Assembly (NCBI RefSeq): GCF_029626225.1
Contig: NZ_JARUBP010000001.1
Span: 620,001-684,000 of the forward strand
Origin: Asanoa sp. WMMD1127
GTDB lineage: Bacteria; Actinomycetota; Actinomycetes; Mycobacteriales; Micromonosporaceae
DNA: 64,000 nt
Direction: 5' to 3'
Positions within the stretch are counted from its first letter, which is position 1; every line of letters begins with the position of its first letter. A program made the position numbers and the translations under genes. The notes under the pieces are model-generated. The model had not been told where the DNA came from. It saw nothing but the letters and a program-made list of their open reading frames with translations, and did no database searches. Below, piece after piece: positions 25,172-33,786 of the stretch.

Positions 25172-26179
25172 TCAGCTGACCGGTTGGAGCACGACCTGCC
25201 ACGCCCCGGTGACGTGTTCGGGGACGATCTCGATCGTGACCTCGTCGCCGGGGCGCGGGTCGAGGCCGAACTCGGCTCGCCACGCGCCCTCCCGGTCGCC
25301 GTACATGCCGTAGCCGGCCACCTGGTAGTCCCACCATTCGCCCGTGACCACCTGCACGCCGTCGACGCGGACGTGCAGGTAGCCGGGTGTCTGCGCGACC
25401 ATGTCGATGCTCTGCAGCGGCTTCCAGGTCAGGGTGCGCCGCACCACCGTCGTCGGGTCGGCCGGATCCGATCGGATGATGACCGCGCCGGGGCACAGTT
25501 GCTCGGTGCAGCCGGCCGGCAGGGTCCCGGTGAGCGGCGCCAGCGTTCCCGACGGCCGGGGCGGCAACGGGAACTGGGCGAACTCGATCCGCTCCCCGAT
25601 GGCGAACGCGAAGGCGCCCGTCGAGGGGACCGGTGCGGCGGTGTTCTGTGCGCCGTCGAACCGCTCGGCGCCGGTGATCGTCATGACGAACGTCGTGGGC
25701 TGGCCGACCACGACGCTCGGATTGGTCCACTTCGACCACCGGGCCGCACCTCCGCAGGTGCCGTTCAGCACGTCGCGGCCGTTGACGGTGATCTTCTCCT
25801 GTAGCACGAGGTCGTCCGCGGCGTCGCAGCGGCTGAAGATGACCAGGTCCGCCGCGCCGGGGGTGATCGTCAGTTCCACCCGGCGTGCCGGCAGGGCGCC
25901 CGACTTCGCGGCCACGACGCGGGCGCCGCCGGCGTACTCGGGGAAGCCTTCGATCGTGCGTATTGCCGGGGTGATGGGCGTCGTGGTCCGGTCGGGCACG
26001 ACGACCGCGGCGATACCGGCGAGCGCGACCACCGCGCAGGCGGCCCACGCGGCGACCCGACGGCGCCGGCGGCGGCGGACCTTCGTCGCCACACCCTGCA
26101 GCCGCAGGTGGTGCATGACACGGTCGGCCGACGCGTCCGACCGCTCGTCGAGCAGCTGCCGCAGCTCCGTCGTGTTCAT
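25172..26179 (-). CDS. Membrane-anchored protein paired with SigE-family sigma factor
   Basis: 335 aa, family not recognised. A basic cytoplasmic N-terminus (VRRRRRRR at ~35-42) precedes one membrane segment (~44-62, AAWAACAVVALAGIAAVVV), and ~270 extracytoplasmic residues follow. Two possible disulfides are suggested by RCDAADD...GTCGG and GCTEQLC. Its ATG overlaps the sigma stop (ATGA), the arrangement usual for a regulator of an ECF factor, so an anti-sigma-like or sensor role is inferred. No zinc HxxxCxxC motif is seen. Confidence 0.65.
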   Translation of the reverse strand: MNTTELRQLLDERSDASADRVMHHLRLQGVATKVRRRRRRRVAAWAACAVVALAGIAAVVVPDRTTTPITPAIRTIEGFPEYAGGARVVAAKSGALPARRVELTITPGAADLVIFSRCDAADDLVLQEKITVNGRDVLNGTCGGAARWSKWTNPSVVVGQPTTFVMTITGAERFDGAQNTAAPVPSTGAFAFAIGERIEFAQFPLPPRPSGTLAPLTGTLPAGCTEQLCPGAVIIRSDPADPTTVVRRTLTWKPLQSIDMVAQTPGYLHVRVDGVQVVTGEWWDYQVAGYGMYGDREGAWRAEFGLDPRPGDEVTIEIVPEHVTGAWQVVLQPVS

Positions 26180-26673
26180 CGCAGCATCCCTTCCGGCGCG
26201 AGCGTCTCGTCGAGGCGCAGCTTGGCCATGGCCCGGCTGGCCTGACTCTTGACGGTGCCGACCGAACAGCCGAGCGCCTCGGCGATCTCCTGCTCGGAGA
26301 GGTCCTCGAAGTAGCGCAGCACCAGCACCGCCCGCTGCCGCCGGGGCAGTCGACCGAGCGCGCGCCACATCCGGTCCCGGTCGTCGAACTCCCGCTGCGG
26401 GTCGCCGGCGTCGGCCGCCTCGGGCAGCTCGGCGGTCGGCAGCTCACCCCGCCAACGGCGGCGCCACGCGGAGGCGTACGCGTTGACGAGGATCCGCCGC
26501 ACGTAGGGCTCCGGATCGCCGTCGATCCGCGTCCACGCCTCCCAGGCCCGCGCGAGCGCGGTCTGCAGCAGGTCCTCGGCCAGCGCCCAATCGCGGGTGA
26601 GCAGGAACGCGGTCCGCAGCAGCCGCGGTGAGCGGCTCACGACGAAGTCGGCGAACCCATCGGGTGTGTGCAC
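26176..26673 (-). CDS. SigE-family ECF RNA polymerase sigma factor
   Basis: 165 aa. Region 2: LRTAFLLTRDWALAEDLLQTALARAWEAW; region 4: RRQRAVLVLRYFEDLSEQEIAEALGCSVGTVKSQ (quoted in pieces of the protein). This is the SigE-type ECF group common in Streptomyces and Micromonosporaceae. GTG start at 26673. It is translationally coupled to the membrane protein downstream. A GCAACC element upstream suggests autoregulation. Confidence 0.92.
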   Translation of the reverse strand: MHTPDGFADFVVSRSPRLLRTAFLLTRDWALAEDLLQTALARAWEAWTRIDGDPEPYVRRILVNAYASAWRRRWRGELPTAELPEAADAGDPQREFDDRDRMWRALGRLPRRQRAVLVLRYFEDLSEQEIAEALGCSVGTVKSQASRAMAKLRLDETLAPEGMLR

Positions 26674-26702
26674 GTGCCCGCCCTCCTGCCATCGGTCAGC
26701 AG

Positions 26703-26732
26703 GTAGTACCGGCTGCGCGCCGAAAAGGTTGC
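26703..26732 (-). promoter_or_regulatory. Candidate ECF-type promoter of the SigE-family gene
   Basis: On the minus strand GCAACC (complement of 26727-26732) is followed after 18 bases by TACTAC (complement of 26703-26708), 29 bases before the GTG. The GCAACCTTTT sequence resembles -35 elements of self-regulated ECF genes in this group. No experimental consensus is claimed. Confidence 0.4.
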
Positions 26733-26737
26733 ACCAG

Positions 26738-27877
26738 TTATGCGGCGGATACCATCCGGTCGACGGCGGCGGTCAGGATGTCGGCGCTGGTGCCGAAGTT
26801 GAGGCGCACGAAGCCGCTGCCGGCGGCGCCGAACCGCGGACCCGGCTCGAGCGCCACGCGACCCTTGGTGAAGAACAGCTCCCGCGGCGTGGCCCCCGCA
26901 CCGATCGCGGTGCAGTCGAGCCAGGCCAGGAAGGTCGCCTCGGGCGGGCGCCAGGAGACCTTGGGAAGGCGCTCGGCGAGCAGGTCGCCGAGCAGGGTGC
27001 GCCGGTCGTCGAGAGTCGCCAGGAGGCGGTCGAGCCAGGGCGCGCCTTCGTCGTACGCGGCGATGCTGGCCAGGACGCCGAAGTGGCCGACCCGCCACGG
27101 GGTGTCCGGTGGTAGCCGGTCGGTGACGGCGGCCATCTCCGGCGCCGCGGTGACGATCGTGGCGCACTTGAGCCCGGCGAGGTTCCAGGCCTTGCTCGAC
27201 GAGACGAGGCTGATCGCCACCTCGGCGGCGCCCGGGACGGTGAGGATGGGGGTGAACTCGGCGCCCGGCAGGGTCAGCGGCGCGTGGATCTCGTCGCTCA
27301 ACACCGGCACGCCGTACGCCGTGGCAAGCCGGACGAGTTCGGTCAGCTCCTCGCGGGTGTGCACGCGGCCGACGGGGTTGTGCGGGTTGCAGAGCACGAA
27401 GGCGGCCGGGTGCGTGGCGAAGGCGCGTTGGAGGCCGGCCAGGTCGAGGCGGCCGTCGACGAGTGGCACCTCGTGCACGCGGCCGCCGGCCTCGGGCACC
27501 CAACCGAAGAACGGCGCGTAGACCGGTGGGCAGATCACCACGGGGTCGCCCGGGCGGGCCAGGACGCGCAGCAGTTCGACCACGCCGACCCCGACGTCGG
27601 TCACGGCGGTCACCGCGGTCGGGTCGATCTCCCAGGACCAGCGTTCGCCGGCGAACCGGGCGAGGGCGTCGGCGAGCGCGGGCATCGGGGCCGGGTAGCC
27701 GGTGTCGGAGCGCTCGACCGCGTCCGCGAGGGCCGCCTGGATCGGCGGGGCGAGGTCGAAGTCCATCTCGGCGACGGGCAGGGGCAGCACGTCGGCGGGA
27801 TGGCCGCGCCATTTCTGGCTGTGGCGTCGGCGCAGCGTCTCGATCGGGGCGACGGGCAGCAGGTCCATGTGGTCCAC
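26738..27877 (-). CDS. patB: MalY/PatB-type aminotransferase, probable cystathionine beta-lyase
   Basis: 379 aa fold-type I PLP enzyme. K229 in SSSKAWN is the Schiff-base lysine, D195 in LSDEIHAP binds the pyridine nitrogen, and NPHNPVG is the family loop. MalY/PatB proteins cleave cystathionine or cysteine S-conjugates to a thiol, pyruvate and ammonia. ATG at 27877, or 27868 for a shorter form. A single gene; the following ~220 bases upstream contain no gene. Confidence 0.9.
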   Translation of the reverse strand: MDHMDLLPVAPIETLRRRHSQKWRGHPADVLPLPVAEMDFDLAPPIQAALADAVERSDTGYPAPMPALADALARFAGERWSWEIDPTAVTAVTDVGVGVVELLRVLARPGDPVVICPPVYAPFFGWVPEAGGRVHEVPLVDGRLDLAGLQRAFATHPAAFVLCNPHNPVGRVHTREELTELVRLATAYGVPVLSDEIHAPLTLPGAEFTPILTVPGAAEVAISLVSSSKAWNLAGLKCATIVTAAPEMAAVTDRLPPDTPWRVGHFGVLASIAAYDEGAPWLDRLLATLDDRRTLLGDLLAERLPKVSWRPPEATFLAWLDCTAIGAGATPRELFFTKGRVALEPGPRFGAAGSGFVRLNFGTSADILTAAVDRMVSAA

Positions 27878-28096
27878 CCTGCCACCGCGGGAGTTCGTTC
27901 ACCGGGTGGCGGCCCCAGCGGCGGCGCGATCGCGGCCGGCCAGTCGACGGAGTACCCGGTCAGATAACCGCCGGTCCCGGGCGGCGCAGTCAGGCGGTGC
28001 GCCGCCCGGCCCGGATCCGACCGATGTCCCACAGATGATGATGCGCGTCATGACAGTTGTAGCGGACGAAGCACCCCAAGCCTCCACCCGGCGACC

Positions 28097-28561
28097 CTAA
28101 CGGCGACTCGCGTCCTGGCGGCGGAGGGACGGCCAGCGCACGGCCAGGGCGACCGCGCTCAAGCCGAACAGAGCACCACTCACCGCGACCCAACGCACCG
28201 CGTACGAGATGCGGGGTTGGCCGGTCGCCGCCTGGTAGGTCGCTTCGCCCAGGTCGAGGATGCCCGGCAGGAAGACCAGGAACAGCAGGGCCGCGGCCAG
28301 GGCGGGCGCGCGGAGGTGGTTGAGGACCGCGCGGCGGGTGGCGGTGCCGGTGCCCGTCGCGCGGGTGAGGAGACCGTCGGCCGCCGCGTAGAGCGGGAAC
28401 AGGATCAGGTCGTGGAACACCGCCGCGCCGATGAACCAGAGGGCCATTCGCCATAGGGTTGGCTCGCCCCAGAGGTAGAACACCGACCAGCCCGCCAGGG
28501 TGAAGCAGCCCAGCAGGAGCAGGGCGTGCGGTGTGCCGGCGCCGTAGAAGCGGTCACGCAT
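28097..28561 (-). CDS. Small membrane protein coupled to the molybdoenzyme
   Basis: 154 aa with four hydrophobic segments, family not recognised. HALLLLGCFTLAGWSVFYLW is the first, and the third contains LLFLVFLPGILDLGEATY. H47-type residues occur in AAVFHDLILFPLYAAADG. The ATG lies 8 bases inside the molybdoenzyme gene, so the two are co-translated. It could be a membrane anchor or electron-transfer partner; nothing in the sequence proves this. Confidence 0.75.
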   Translation of the reverse strand: MRDRFYGAGTPHALLLLGCFTLAGWSVFYLWGEPTLWRMALWFIGAAVFHDLILFPLYAAADGLLTRATGTGTATRRAVLNHLRAPALAAALLFLVFLPGILDLGEATYQAATGQPRISYAVRWVAVSGALFGLSAVALAVRWPSLRRQDASRR

Positions 28562-29759
28562 CGCGGAACTCGATGCGGGCGACCCACTTCGTGCAGTGCA
28601 CGCCCGGCAGCGCCGGCACGATGACGCGGGCCGGGTAGCCGTGGTCGGGCGACAGGTCCGCGCCGTTGACCCGCAGCGCGAGCAGCGCATCCCGGTCGGC
28701 GACCTGGTTGGCCTGCAGCGTCGCCTGGCGGAACAGGCCGCCGCGCTCCAGCGACACCACGTGGGCCGACGCCGGGTCAGGCACGCCGGCGAGCGCCGCC
28801 AGGTCCGCCAGGCGTACGCCGGTCCAGGTCTGCATGGTGGACCAGCCCTCGACGCAGGCGATCGGCAGCCGCGCGGTGTGCTGCGTCATCGCCAGCAGCG
28901 CGGCCCGGTCGAGCGACACGGGCCGTGCGCCGCCCGTCAGCGTCAGCCGCCAGCCCGCTCCGGTCGAGGCCGGCTCGATGCCCGCCGCCGCGGCGCTCCG
29001 GTTGACCTGGAAGCCGTTCGGGCCCCGGCCCGGGTTCTCGCCCCGCGGCAGCAGGAGCGCCGTGCGCCGCAGCGGGCCGTCGAGGTGCTGCCCGACCGTG
29101 AGCAACGCCAACAGCAGCGAGCCGCCGCCGGCCAACGCGAGCACGCCTCGCCGGCTCATGGTCCGCGGCCCAGGAGCGGCCTCGGGGTCGCGGTGGCGCA
29201 GCGCGGACACCAGCCGCGGCAGCTTCAGCGCGACGTGGGCGACGAACGCGCCGATGAACACCCACGCGCCGAAATAGTGGGCGGTGTAGAAGTCGAATCC
29301 GAAGAGGTACGCGTACTGGATGTTCAGCACGCCCGTCACGATCTCGAAGAGGATGCCACCGACGAGCAGCAGCAGGGAGAGCCGCTCCAGGACCTGCGCG
29401 AGCGACCGCGCCGGCGGCCACACGAACAGCTTCGGGATCACCGACCAGAGCTTCGCCAGCACGATGGGGATCAGCACGATGCCCAGGCCGACGTGCAGGC
29501 CCTGGGTCAGCCGGAACAGCCACGACGGCCGGGTGGGCCAGTCGAACGGCGGCAGCCGCAGCCAGCCGACCTCCAGCGGGAACGCCTGATGGAACTGCGG
29601 GCCGTAGGCGGCATAGTCCAGCAGCCCGGTGACGATCACCAAGGGCAGGGCGACGAGCAGGACGAGTCCCAGTAAGGAAGTCAGCCGCGGACCACGCACC
29701 GGGCTGCGCCAGCGCCGGTCCAGCGGACCATCCGACCGTCGATCGTCCAAGGCGGACAA
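28554..29759 (-). CDS. Cytochrome b-like membrane domain fused to sulfite-oxidase-fold molybdoenzyme
   Basis: 401 aa. Four membrane segments in residues 26-180 carry spaced histidines (H57, H89, H161, H175) that could bind two b hemes. A twin-arginine-like segment follows (MSRRGVLALAGGGSLLLALL, 201-220). The C-terminal half (~245-401) is an oxidoreductase molybdopterin-binding domain with the Mo-ligand cysteine C302 in IACVEGWSTMQTWTG. A TTG start is chosen: AGGAGGT sits 6 bases upstream. Predicted to pass electrons between quinones and an external Mo site, but without a known substrate. Divergent from the epimerase gene at 29896. Confidence 0.85.
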   Translation of the reverse strand: MSALDDRRSDGPLDRRWRSPVRGPRLTSLLGLVLLVALPLVIVTGLLDYAAYGPQFHQAFPLEVGWLRLPPFDWPTRPSWLFRLTQGLHVGLGIVLIPIVLAKLWSVIPKLFVWPPARSLAQVLERLSLLLLVGGILFEIVTGVLNIQYAYLFGFDFYTAHYFGAWVFIGAFVAHVALKLPRLVSALRHRDPEAAPGPRTMSRRGVLALAGGGSLLLALLTVGQHLDGPLRRTALLLPRGENPGRGPNGFQVNRSAAAAGIEPASTGAGWRLTLTGGARPVSLDRAALLAMTQHTARLPIACVEGWSTMQTWTGVRLADLAALAGVPDPASAHVVSLERGGLFRQATLQANQVADRDALLALRVNGADLSPDHGYPARVIVPALPGVHCTKWVARIEFRDA

Positions 29760-29788
29760 CGCCGCACCTCCTGTCGCTCAACACAAGC

Positions 29789-29845
29789 AGGCTATGCGGA
29801 CCCGACGGCGCCGGACCGTGTTTGCGCCCTTGCGAACTCCTTACG
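29789..29845. promoter_or_regulatory. Divergent promoter with GTAAG/GCAAG response-regulator motif, site 1
   Basis: The minus strand of 29828-29845 reads CGTAAGGAGTTCGCAAGG: two pentamers (GTAAG, GCAAG) starting 11 bases apart, the spacing of OmpR-family binding sites. TAGCCT (complement of 29789-29794), 34 bases beyond on the minus strand, is a candidate -10 for the molybdoenzyme operon. On the plus strand TACGCT (29883-29888) lies 7 bases before the epimerase ATG. Confidence 0.6.
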
Positions 29846-29895
29846 GATCGCCCGATCCGCCGCGCGCCGGCCCGGACGTTCCTACGCTCGACGGC

Positions 29896-30975
29896 ATGCG
29901 GGTACTGGTGACGGGCGCGGCCGGTTTCGTCGGGTCGCACGTGGTGGATCTGCTCGTGGAACAAGGGCACGAGGTGGTGGCGCTCGACGCCCTGCTGCCG
30001 CAGGCGCACGGCGGCGAACTGCCCGAGTGGTCGCGACGGCACGACGTCGTGCGGGGCGACGTGCGCGACGCCGACCTGCTCGACCGGCTGCTGTCCGGAG
30101 TGGACGCCGTCTGCCACCAGGCGGCGATGGTCGGCCACGGCCTGGATCCTTCGGATGCGCCCGACTACGCCAGCCACAACGACTACGCCACCGCGGTGCT
30201 GCTCGCCGCGATGCACCGGGCCGGCACCCGCCGGCTGGTCCTGGCGAGCTCGATGGTGGTCTACGGCGAGGGCCGCTACCGGTGCCCGGCCCACGGCGTC
30301 ACCCGGCCCGCCCCGCGCACGGAAGCCGACTTGGCCGCCGGCCGCTTCGACCCGACCTGTGGCGCGTGCGGCGCCACGCTGACGCCCCAGCTGGTGCCCG
30401 AGGACGCCCCGCTCGAACCCCGCAGCACCTATGCCGCGACCAAGCTGGCGCAGGAACACCTCGCCGCGGCCTGGGCCCGGCAGACCGGTGGCGCCGTCTG
30501 GGCTCTCCGCTACCACAACGTCTACGGGCCCCGGATGCCGCGCGACACCCCTTATGCCGGTGTCGCCGCCATCTTCCGCTCGGCCCTCGCCGCCGGCCGG
30601 CCGCCCCGGGTGCTCGAGGACGGCCGGCAGCGCCGCGACTTCGTCCACGTCACCGACGTGGCCCGCGCGAACCTGCTCGCCCTCGCCACGCCCGCCCCCG
30701 ACGCGCTGGTTCCCGTCAACGTCTGCTCCGGCGAGCCGCACACGGTCGGCGATCTCGCCACGGCGCTCGCCGACGCCATGGCCGGCCCGATGCCGCTGGT
30801 GGTCGGCGGCGCCCGGGCAGCCGACGTGCGGCACGTCGTCGCCGACCCCCGCCGGGCCACCGAACTGCTGGGCTTCACGGCCCGCGTCAGCTTCGCCGAG
30901 GGTGTCGCCGCCTTCGCCGTCGACCCGCTGCGCGCCCCGGCCGCGGTCAGGACACCGTCCAGAGCAGATGGTTGA
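29896..30975 (+). CDS. NAD-dependent sugar epimerase/dehydratase with zinc-ribbon-like insert
   Basis: 359 aa extended SDR. GAAGFVG (7-13) binds NAD; the catalytic pair is Y179 and K183 in STYAATK. Between strand 5 and YxxxK is an insert with C130, H133, C155 and C158 (CPAH...CGAC), a likely zinc site not found in typical GalE/RmlB proteins. NVYGPRMP and RRDFVHVTDVA are standard sugar-epimerase segments. The -10-like TACGCT 7 bases before the ATG suggests a leaderless mRNA. It opens the plus-strand side of a glycan/molybdoenzyme cluster. The last 29 bases overlap the convergent gene. Confidence 0.88.
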   Translation: MRVLVTGAAGFVGSHVVDLLVEQGHEVVALDALLPQAHGGELPEWSRRHDVVRGDVRDADLLDRLLSGVDAVCHQAAMVGHGLDPSDAPDYASHNDYATAVLLAAMHRAGTRRLVLASSMVVYGEGRYRCPAHGVTRPAPRTEADLAAGRFDPTCGACGATLTPQLVPEDAPLEPRSTYAATKLAQEHLAAAWARQTGGAVWALRYHNVYGPRMPRDTPYAGVAAIFRSALAAGRPPRVLEDGRQRRDFVHVTDVARANLLALATPAPDALVPVNVCSGEPHTVGDLATALADAMAGPMPLVVGGARAADVRHVVADPRRATELLGFTARVSFAEGVAAFAVDPLRAPAAVRTPSRADG

Positions 30976-32278
30976 CCGCCAGCGCGGTGAGCGCCTGACC
31001 GGCCAACCACCAGCGGTGCGTACGCGCCGGCAGCAGCGCGACCGCGGCCAGCGCCCATACGGCGAACGGCAGCCAGATCCGTTCCACCTCGGCCTTGCTC
31101 ATGCCGGACAGGTCCGCGCCGACGACCGCGAGCGCACCGGCCAGGGCGAGCAGCACCACCGGCGACCGTTCACGTAGCCCGGCCACCGCCCGCCGCAGCG
31201 CCGGACCGACCACCGGGCCGGCCGAGACGACGAACGCCGCCAGGTTGGCCCAGACCCAGTACGCGTAGGGCCGCTCGGCCGCCCAACCCTGGTTGTAGCG
31301 CCGCACCACCAGCTCGTAGCCCTCCCACCAGTGGAAGCCGGCCACCGTGAAGGCCACCACGACGGCGGTGACACCGGCGGCGCCGGCGAGCAGGGCGGCC
31401 ACGCGGCGGTCGCGCCGGCACACGAGCGCCGCCACGGCCAGCACGCCGGCGAGCACGAAGCCGTAGGAGAGATAGAGCGCGAAGCCGAGCAGCAGCCCGC
31501 CGCCGACCGCCAGCGCGGGACCGCGGGCCACCAGGAGCGCGACGCCGGCCGCCACCACGGCGGCGAAGATGCCGTCGGCGGAGGCGCCCACCCAGACCGC
31601 GCCGGGCAGCAGCACCAGGAACGGCACGGTCGCCCGGGCGGCGTCGGGCGCGCCCAGCGCCCGCAGGGTCACCGGCACCGAGACGGCCACCGTCGCGCCG
31701 ATCAGCACACAGGCGAGCCCGGCCGCGGCGCCGCCGCCGAGCCCGATGCGGTCGAGGAACACGAACAGCAGCAGGGCGCCGGGCGGGTGCCCGGCCGTGT
31801 GGGTCGACCAGGACCCGGGTTGGAAGTCCAGGATCCGATCGGCGAACCCGGCCAGCAGCGCCCCGATGTCGGTCACCCGCGGCACCTCGGTGAGGTACTC
31901 CGCCTGCGGAGTCAGTCGCTCGGCGAGGCCGGCCGACCAGCCATCCACCATGGACAGCGCGAGCGTCCAAGCCACCGAGCCCAGCCAGGCGGCGCCGAGC
32001 AGTGTGCCCCAGCGCGCGGTGCGCGCCCACGGCACACCCCAACCGATCACCGCACCGGCGATCAGCACCGCGGCCGGCGTGCCCCAGCCGACGTGCGGCT
32101 GCCAGGTCGCGAACAGCGGCGCGGCATCCGCGTGCAGGCCCACGCCGCGCCGGTTGAGCAGGAGACCGACCACCACCGCGGCGCCGAGCAGCACCGCCTC
32201 GGTGCCGAGCACGACGAGGTCGGCGGCGATCGGCCGGCGGGTCCGGGCGCGCTCCGGCGGCGCGGTGACGACAGCCAT
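30947..32278 (-). CDS. Polytopic membrane protein, probable lipid-linked-sugar glycosyltransferase
   Basis: 443 aa with about 11-12 membrane segments. The first external loop has the long soluble stretch after VDGWSAGLAERLTPQAEYLTEVP, then STHTAGHPPGALLLFVFLDRIG, resembling GT39/GT87-like (GT-C) mannosyl-type transferases that use polyprenyl-phosphate sugars. An exact family is not assigned. The ATG at 32278 is 8 bases past TACGTT, a possible leaderless promoter. It shares a divergent promoter region with the GT2 gene, so polymer building on a lipid carrier is inferred. Confidence 0.7.
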   Translation of the reverse strand: MAVVTAPPERARTRRPIAADLVVLGTEAVLLGAAVVVGLLLNRRGVGLHADAAPLFATWQPHVGWGTPAAVLIAGAVIGWGVPWARTARWGTLLGAAWLGSVAWTLALSMVDGWSAGLAERLTPQAEYLTEVPRVTDIGALLAGFADRILDFQPGSWSTHTAGHPPGALLLFVFLDRIGLGGGAAAGLACVLIGATVAVSVPVTLRALGAPDAARATVPFLVLLPGAVWVGASADGIFAAVVAAGVALLVARGPALAVGGGLLLGFALYLSYGFVLAGVLAVAALVCRRDRRVAALLAGAAGVTAVVVAFTVAGFHWWEGYELVVRRYNQGWAAERPYAYWVWANLAAFVVSAGPVVGPALRRAVAGLRERSPVVLLALAGALAVVGADLSGMSKAEVERIWLPFAVWALAAVALLPARTHRWWLAGQALTALAVNHLLWTVS

Positions 32279-32360
32279 GACGATCGAACGTAACCGCCGC
32301 ACGGCCCCGGGCAGGGCCGAACCCGGCTCCTGTCACCGGATGGTAAGAACCACGGCCGGC

Positions 32361-32416
32361 GGTAAGGGATCGGTAATCCGCGAACGCCGACGGCGGCCGG
32401 TGCGGGCCCATAGCGT
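32361..32416. promoter_or_regulatory. Divergent promoter with GTAAG/GTAAT response-regulator motif, site 2
   Basis: GTAAG (32362-32366) and GTAAT (32373-32377) start 11 bases apart in GGTAAGGGATCGGTAAT. A third copy, GGTAAG, lies at 32342. TAGCGT (32411-32416), 33 bases after the pair and 6 bases before the GT2 ATG, is a candidate -10 giving a leaderless mRNA. The spacing matches site 1 to within one base. Confidence 0.6.
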
Positions 32417-32422
32417 CGAAGC

Positions 32423-33118
32423 ATGCCGACTCCGTCCAATGCCGACAGCCACGCGATCGACGTGGTGCTGCCCTGCCTCGACGAGGCCGCCGCGCTGCCC
32501 GGTGTGCTGGCCGCGCTGCCGCCCGGCTACCGGGCGATCGTGGTGGACAACGGATCCCGCGACGGTTCGCCGGAGGTGGCGGCCCGGTGCGGGGCCACGG
32601 TCGTGCACGAGCCACGCCGGGGGTACGGCGCCGCGGTGCACGCCGGCCTCGCAGCGGCCGGGACGGACGTCGTCTGCGTGCTGGACGCCGACGGCTCGTT
32701 CGACCCGGCCGAGCTGGCGGCGCTGGTGACGCCCGTGCTCGCCGGTCGCGCGGATCTGGCGGTCGGCCGGCGGCGCCCGGTCGCCCGCGGCGTGTGGCCG
32801 TGGCACGCGCGGGCCGGCACCGCGCTGGTGGCCGCCCTGCTGCGCCGGCGCGGCGTACCGCTGCACGACCTGAGCCCCATCCGGGCCGGCCGGCGCGAGG
32901 CGCTGCTGGCCCTCGGCGTCCGCGACCGCGCCTTCGGCTATCCGTTGGAGCTGCTGATCCGGGCCGCGCACGCGGGCTGGCGGATCCACGAGATCGACGT
33001 GCGCTACGCCCCGCGCGCCGCCGGCACCCGCTCCAAGGTCTCCGGTTCGGTGCGCGGCACGCTCCGGGCGACGCGCGACTTCGCCGCCGTGCTGCGTACC
33101 GTCGGAGTGCCCCGATGA
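32423..33118 (+). CDS. Family 2 glycosyltransferase
   Basis: 231 aa GT-A fold. The N-terminus IDVVLPCLDEAAALPGVLAAL, then VVDNGSRDGS and the metal-binding DAD (88-90, VLDADGSFDP) are standard for GT2; RRGYGAAVHAGL is the nucleotide-binding loop region. No membrane segment. It transfers a sugar from a nucleotide donor, possibly to a polyprenyl phosphate as DPM1-like enzymes do. Its stop overlaps the DUF2064 start (ATGA), beginning a tightly coupled chain of three genes. Confidence 0.88.
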   Translation: MPTPSNADSHAIDVVLPCLDEAAALPGVLAALPPGYRAIVVDNGSRDGSPEVAARCGATVVHEPRRGYGAAVHAGLAAAGTDVVCVLDADGSFDPAELAALVTPVLAGRADLAVGRRRPVARGVWPWHARAGTALVAALLRRRGVPLHDLSPIRAGRREALLALGVRDRAFGYPLELLIRAAHAGWRIHEIDVRYAPRAAGTRSKVSGSVRGTLRATRDFAAVLRTVGVPR

Positions 33119-33786
33119 CCGTCCTCCTGGTGATGGCGAAGGCGCCGGTGCCCGGCACGGTCAAGACCCGGCTCTGCCCGCCGGCGACCCCGGAGCAGGC
33201 CGCCCGGATCGCGTCCGCGGCCCTGCTCGACACCGCCGAAGCGGTCCAGGGCACGACCGCGCTGACACCGGTGCTCGCCTGCGCGGGCCGGCTGCGGGCC
33301 GGGGTGGCGGGAGAGGCGCTGGTCGCGGCGTTCGCCGGCTGGCGGGTGCTGCCGCAACGCGGCGCCGGCCTGGGCGACCGCCTCGCCAACGCGCACGCCG
33401 ACGTGGCGACGGCCTTCCCGGGTCGCGCGGTGCTGCAGATCGGCATGGACACGCCACAGCTGAGCCCGGACCTGCTCGACGCCGCGGCCCGCCGGCTCGA
33501 CGACGCTTCCGCCGTGCTCGGCGCGGCCGCCGACGGCGGGTGGTGGGCGCTCGGTCTCCGCGACCCGCGGCATGCGACGGTCCTGCGCGCGGTGCCCATG
33601 TCCACACCGGACACCGGCCGCCGCACCCACGCGGCGCTGGAGAGCCGCGGACTGACGGTCGCGTCACTGCCCGTGCTGCGCGATGCCGACGAGTGGCCGG
33701 ACGCGCTGGCGGTGGCCGCGGCGGCGCCGGGCGGCCGGTTCGCCCGTGAGGTCGCCGCCGTTCGCGCCACCCTCGTGTCCGGATGA
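33115..33786 (+). CDS. DUF2064/TIGR04282-family GT-A fold protein
   Basis: 223 aa. VMAKAPVPGTVKTRLCPP at the N-terminus and AADGGWWALGL are family hallmarks, resembling sugar nucleotidyltransferases. The family occurs with GT2 genes in many bacteria and has been linked to arsenosugar loci by name only; here arsM is 25 kb away, so I do not infer that. Probably makes or transfers an activated sugar together with the adjacent GT2. Overlaps both neighbours by 4 bases. Confidence 0.85.
   Translation: MTVLLVMAKAPVPGTVKTRLCPPATPEQAARIASAALLDTAEAVQGTTALTPVLACAGRLRAGVAGEALVAAFAGWRVLPQRGAGLGDRLANAHADVATAFPGRAVLQIGMDTPQLSPDLLDAAARRLDDASAVLGAAADGGWWALGLRDPRHATVLRAVPMSTPDTGRRTHAALESRGLTVASLPVLRDADEWPDALAVAAAAPGGRFAREVAAVRATLVSG

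Noticed and set aside
33115-33786. Arsenosugar biosynthesis link between DUF2064 and arsM
   Set aside because: The link rests on a family name. The genes are 25 kb apart, and the other arsenosugar genes are absent.
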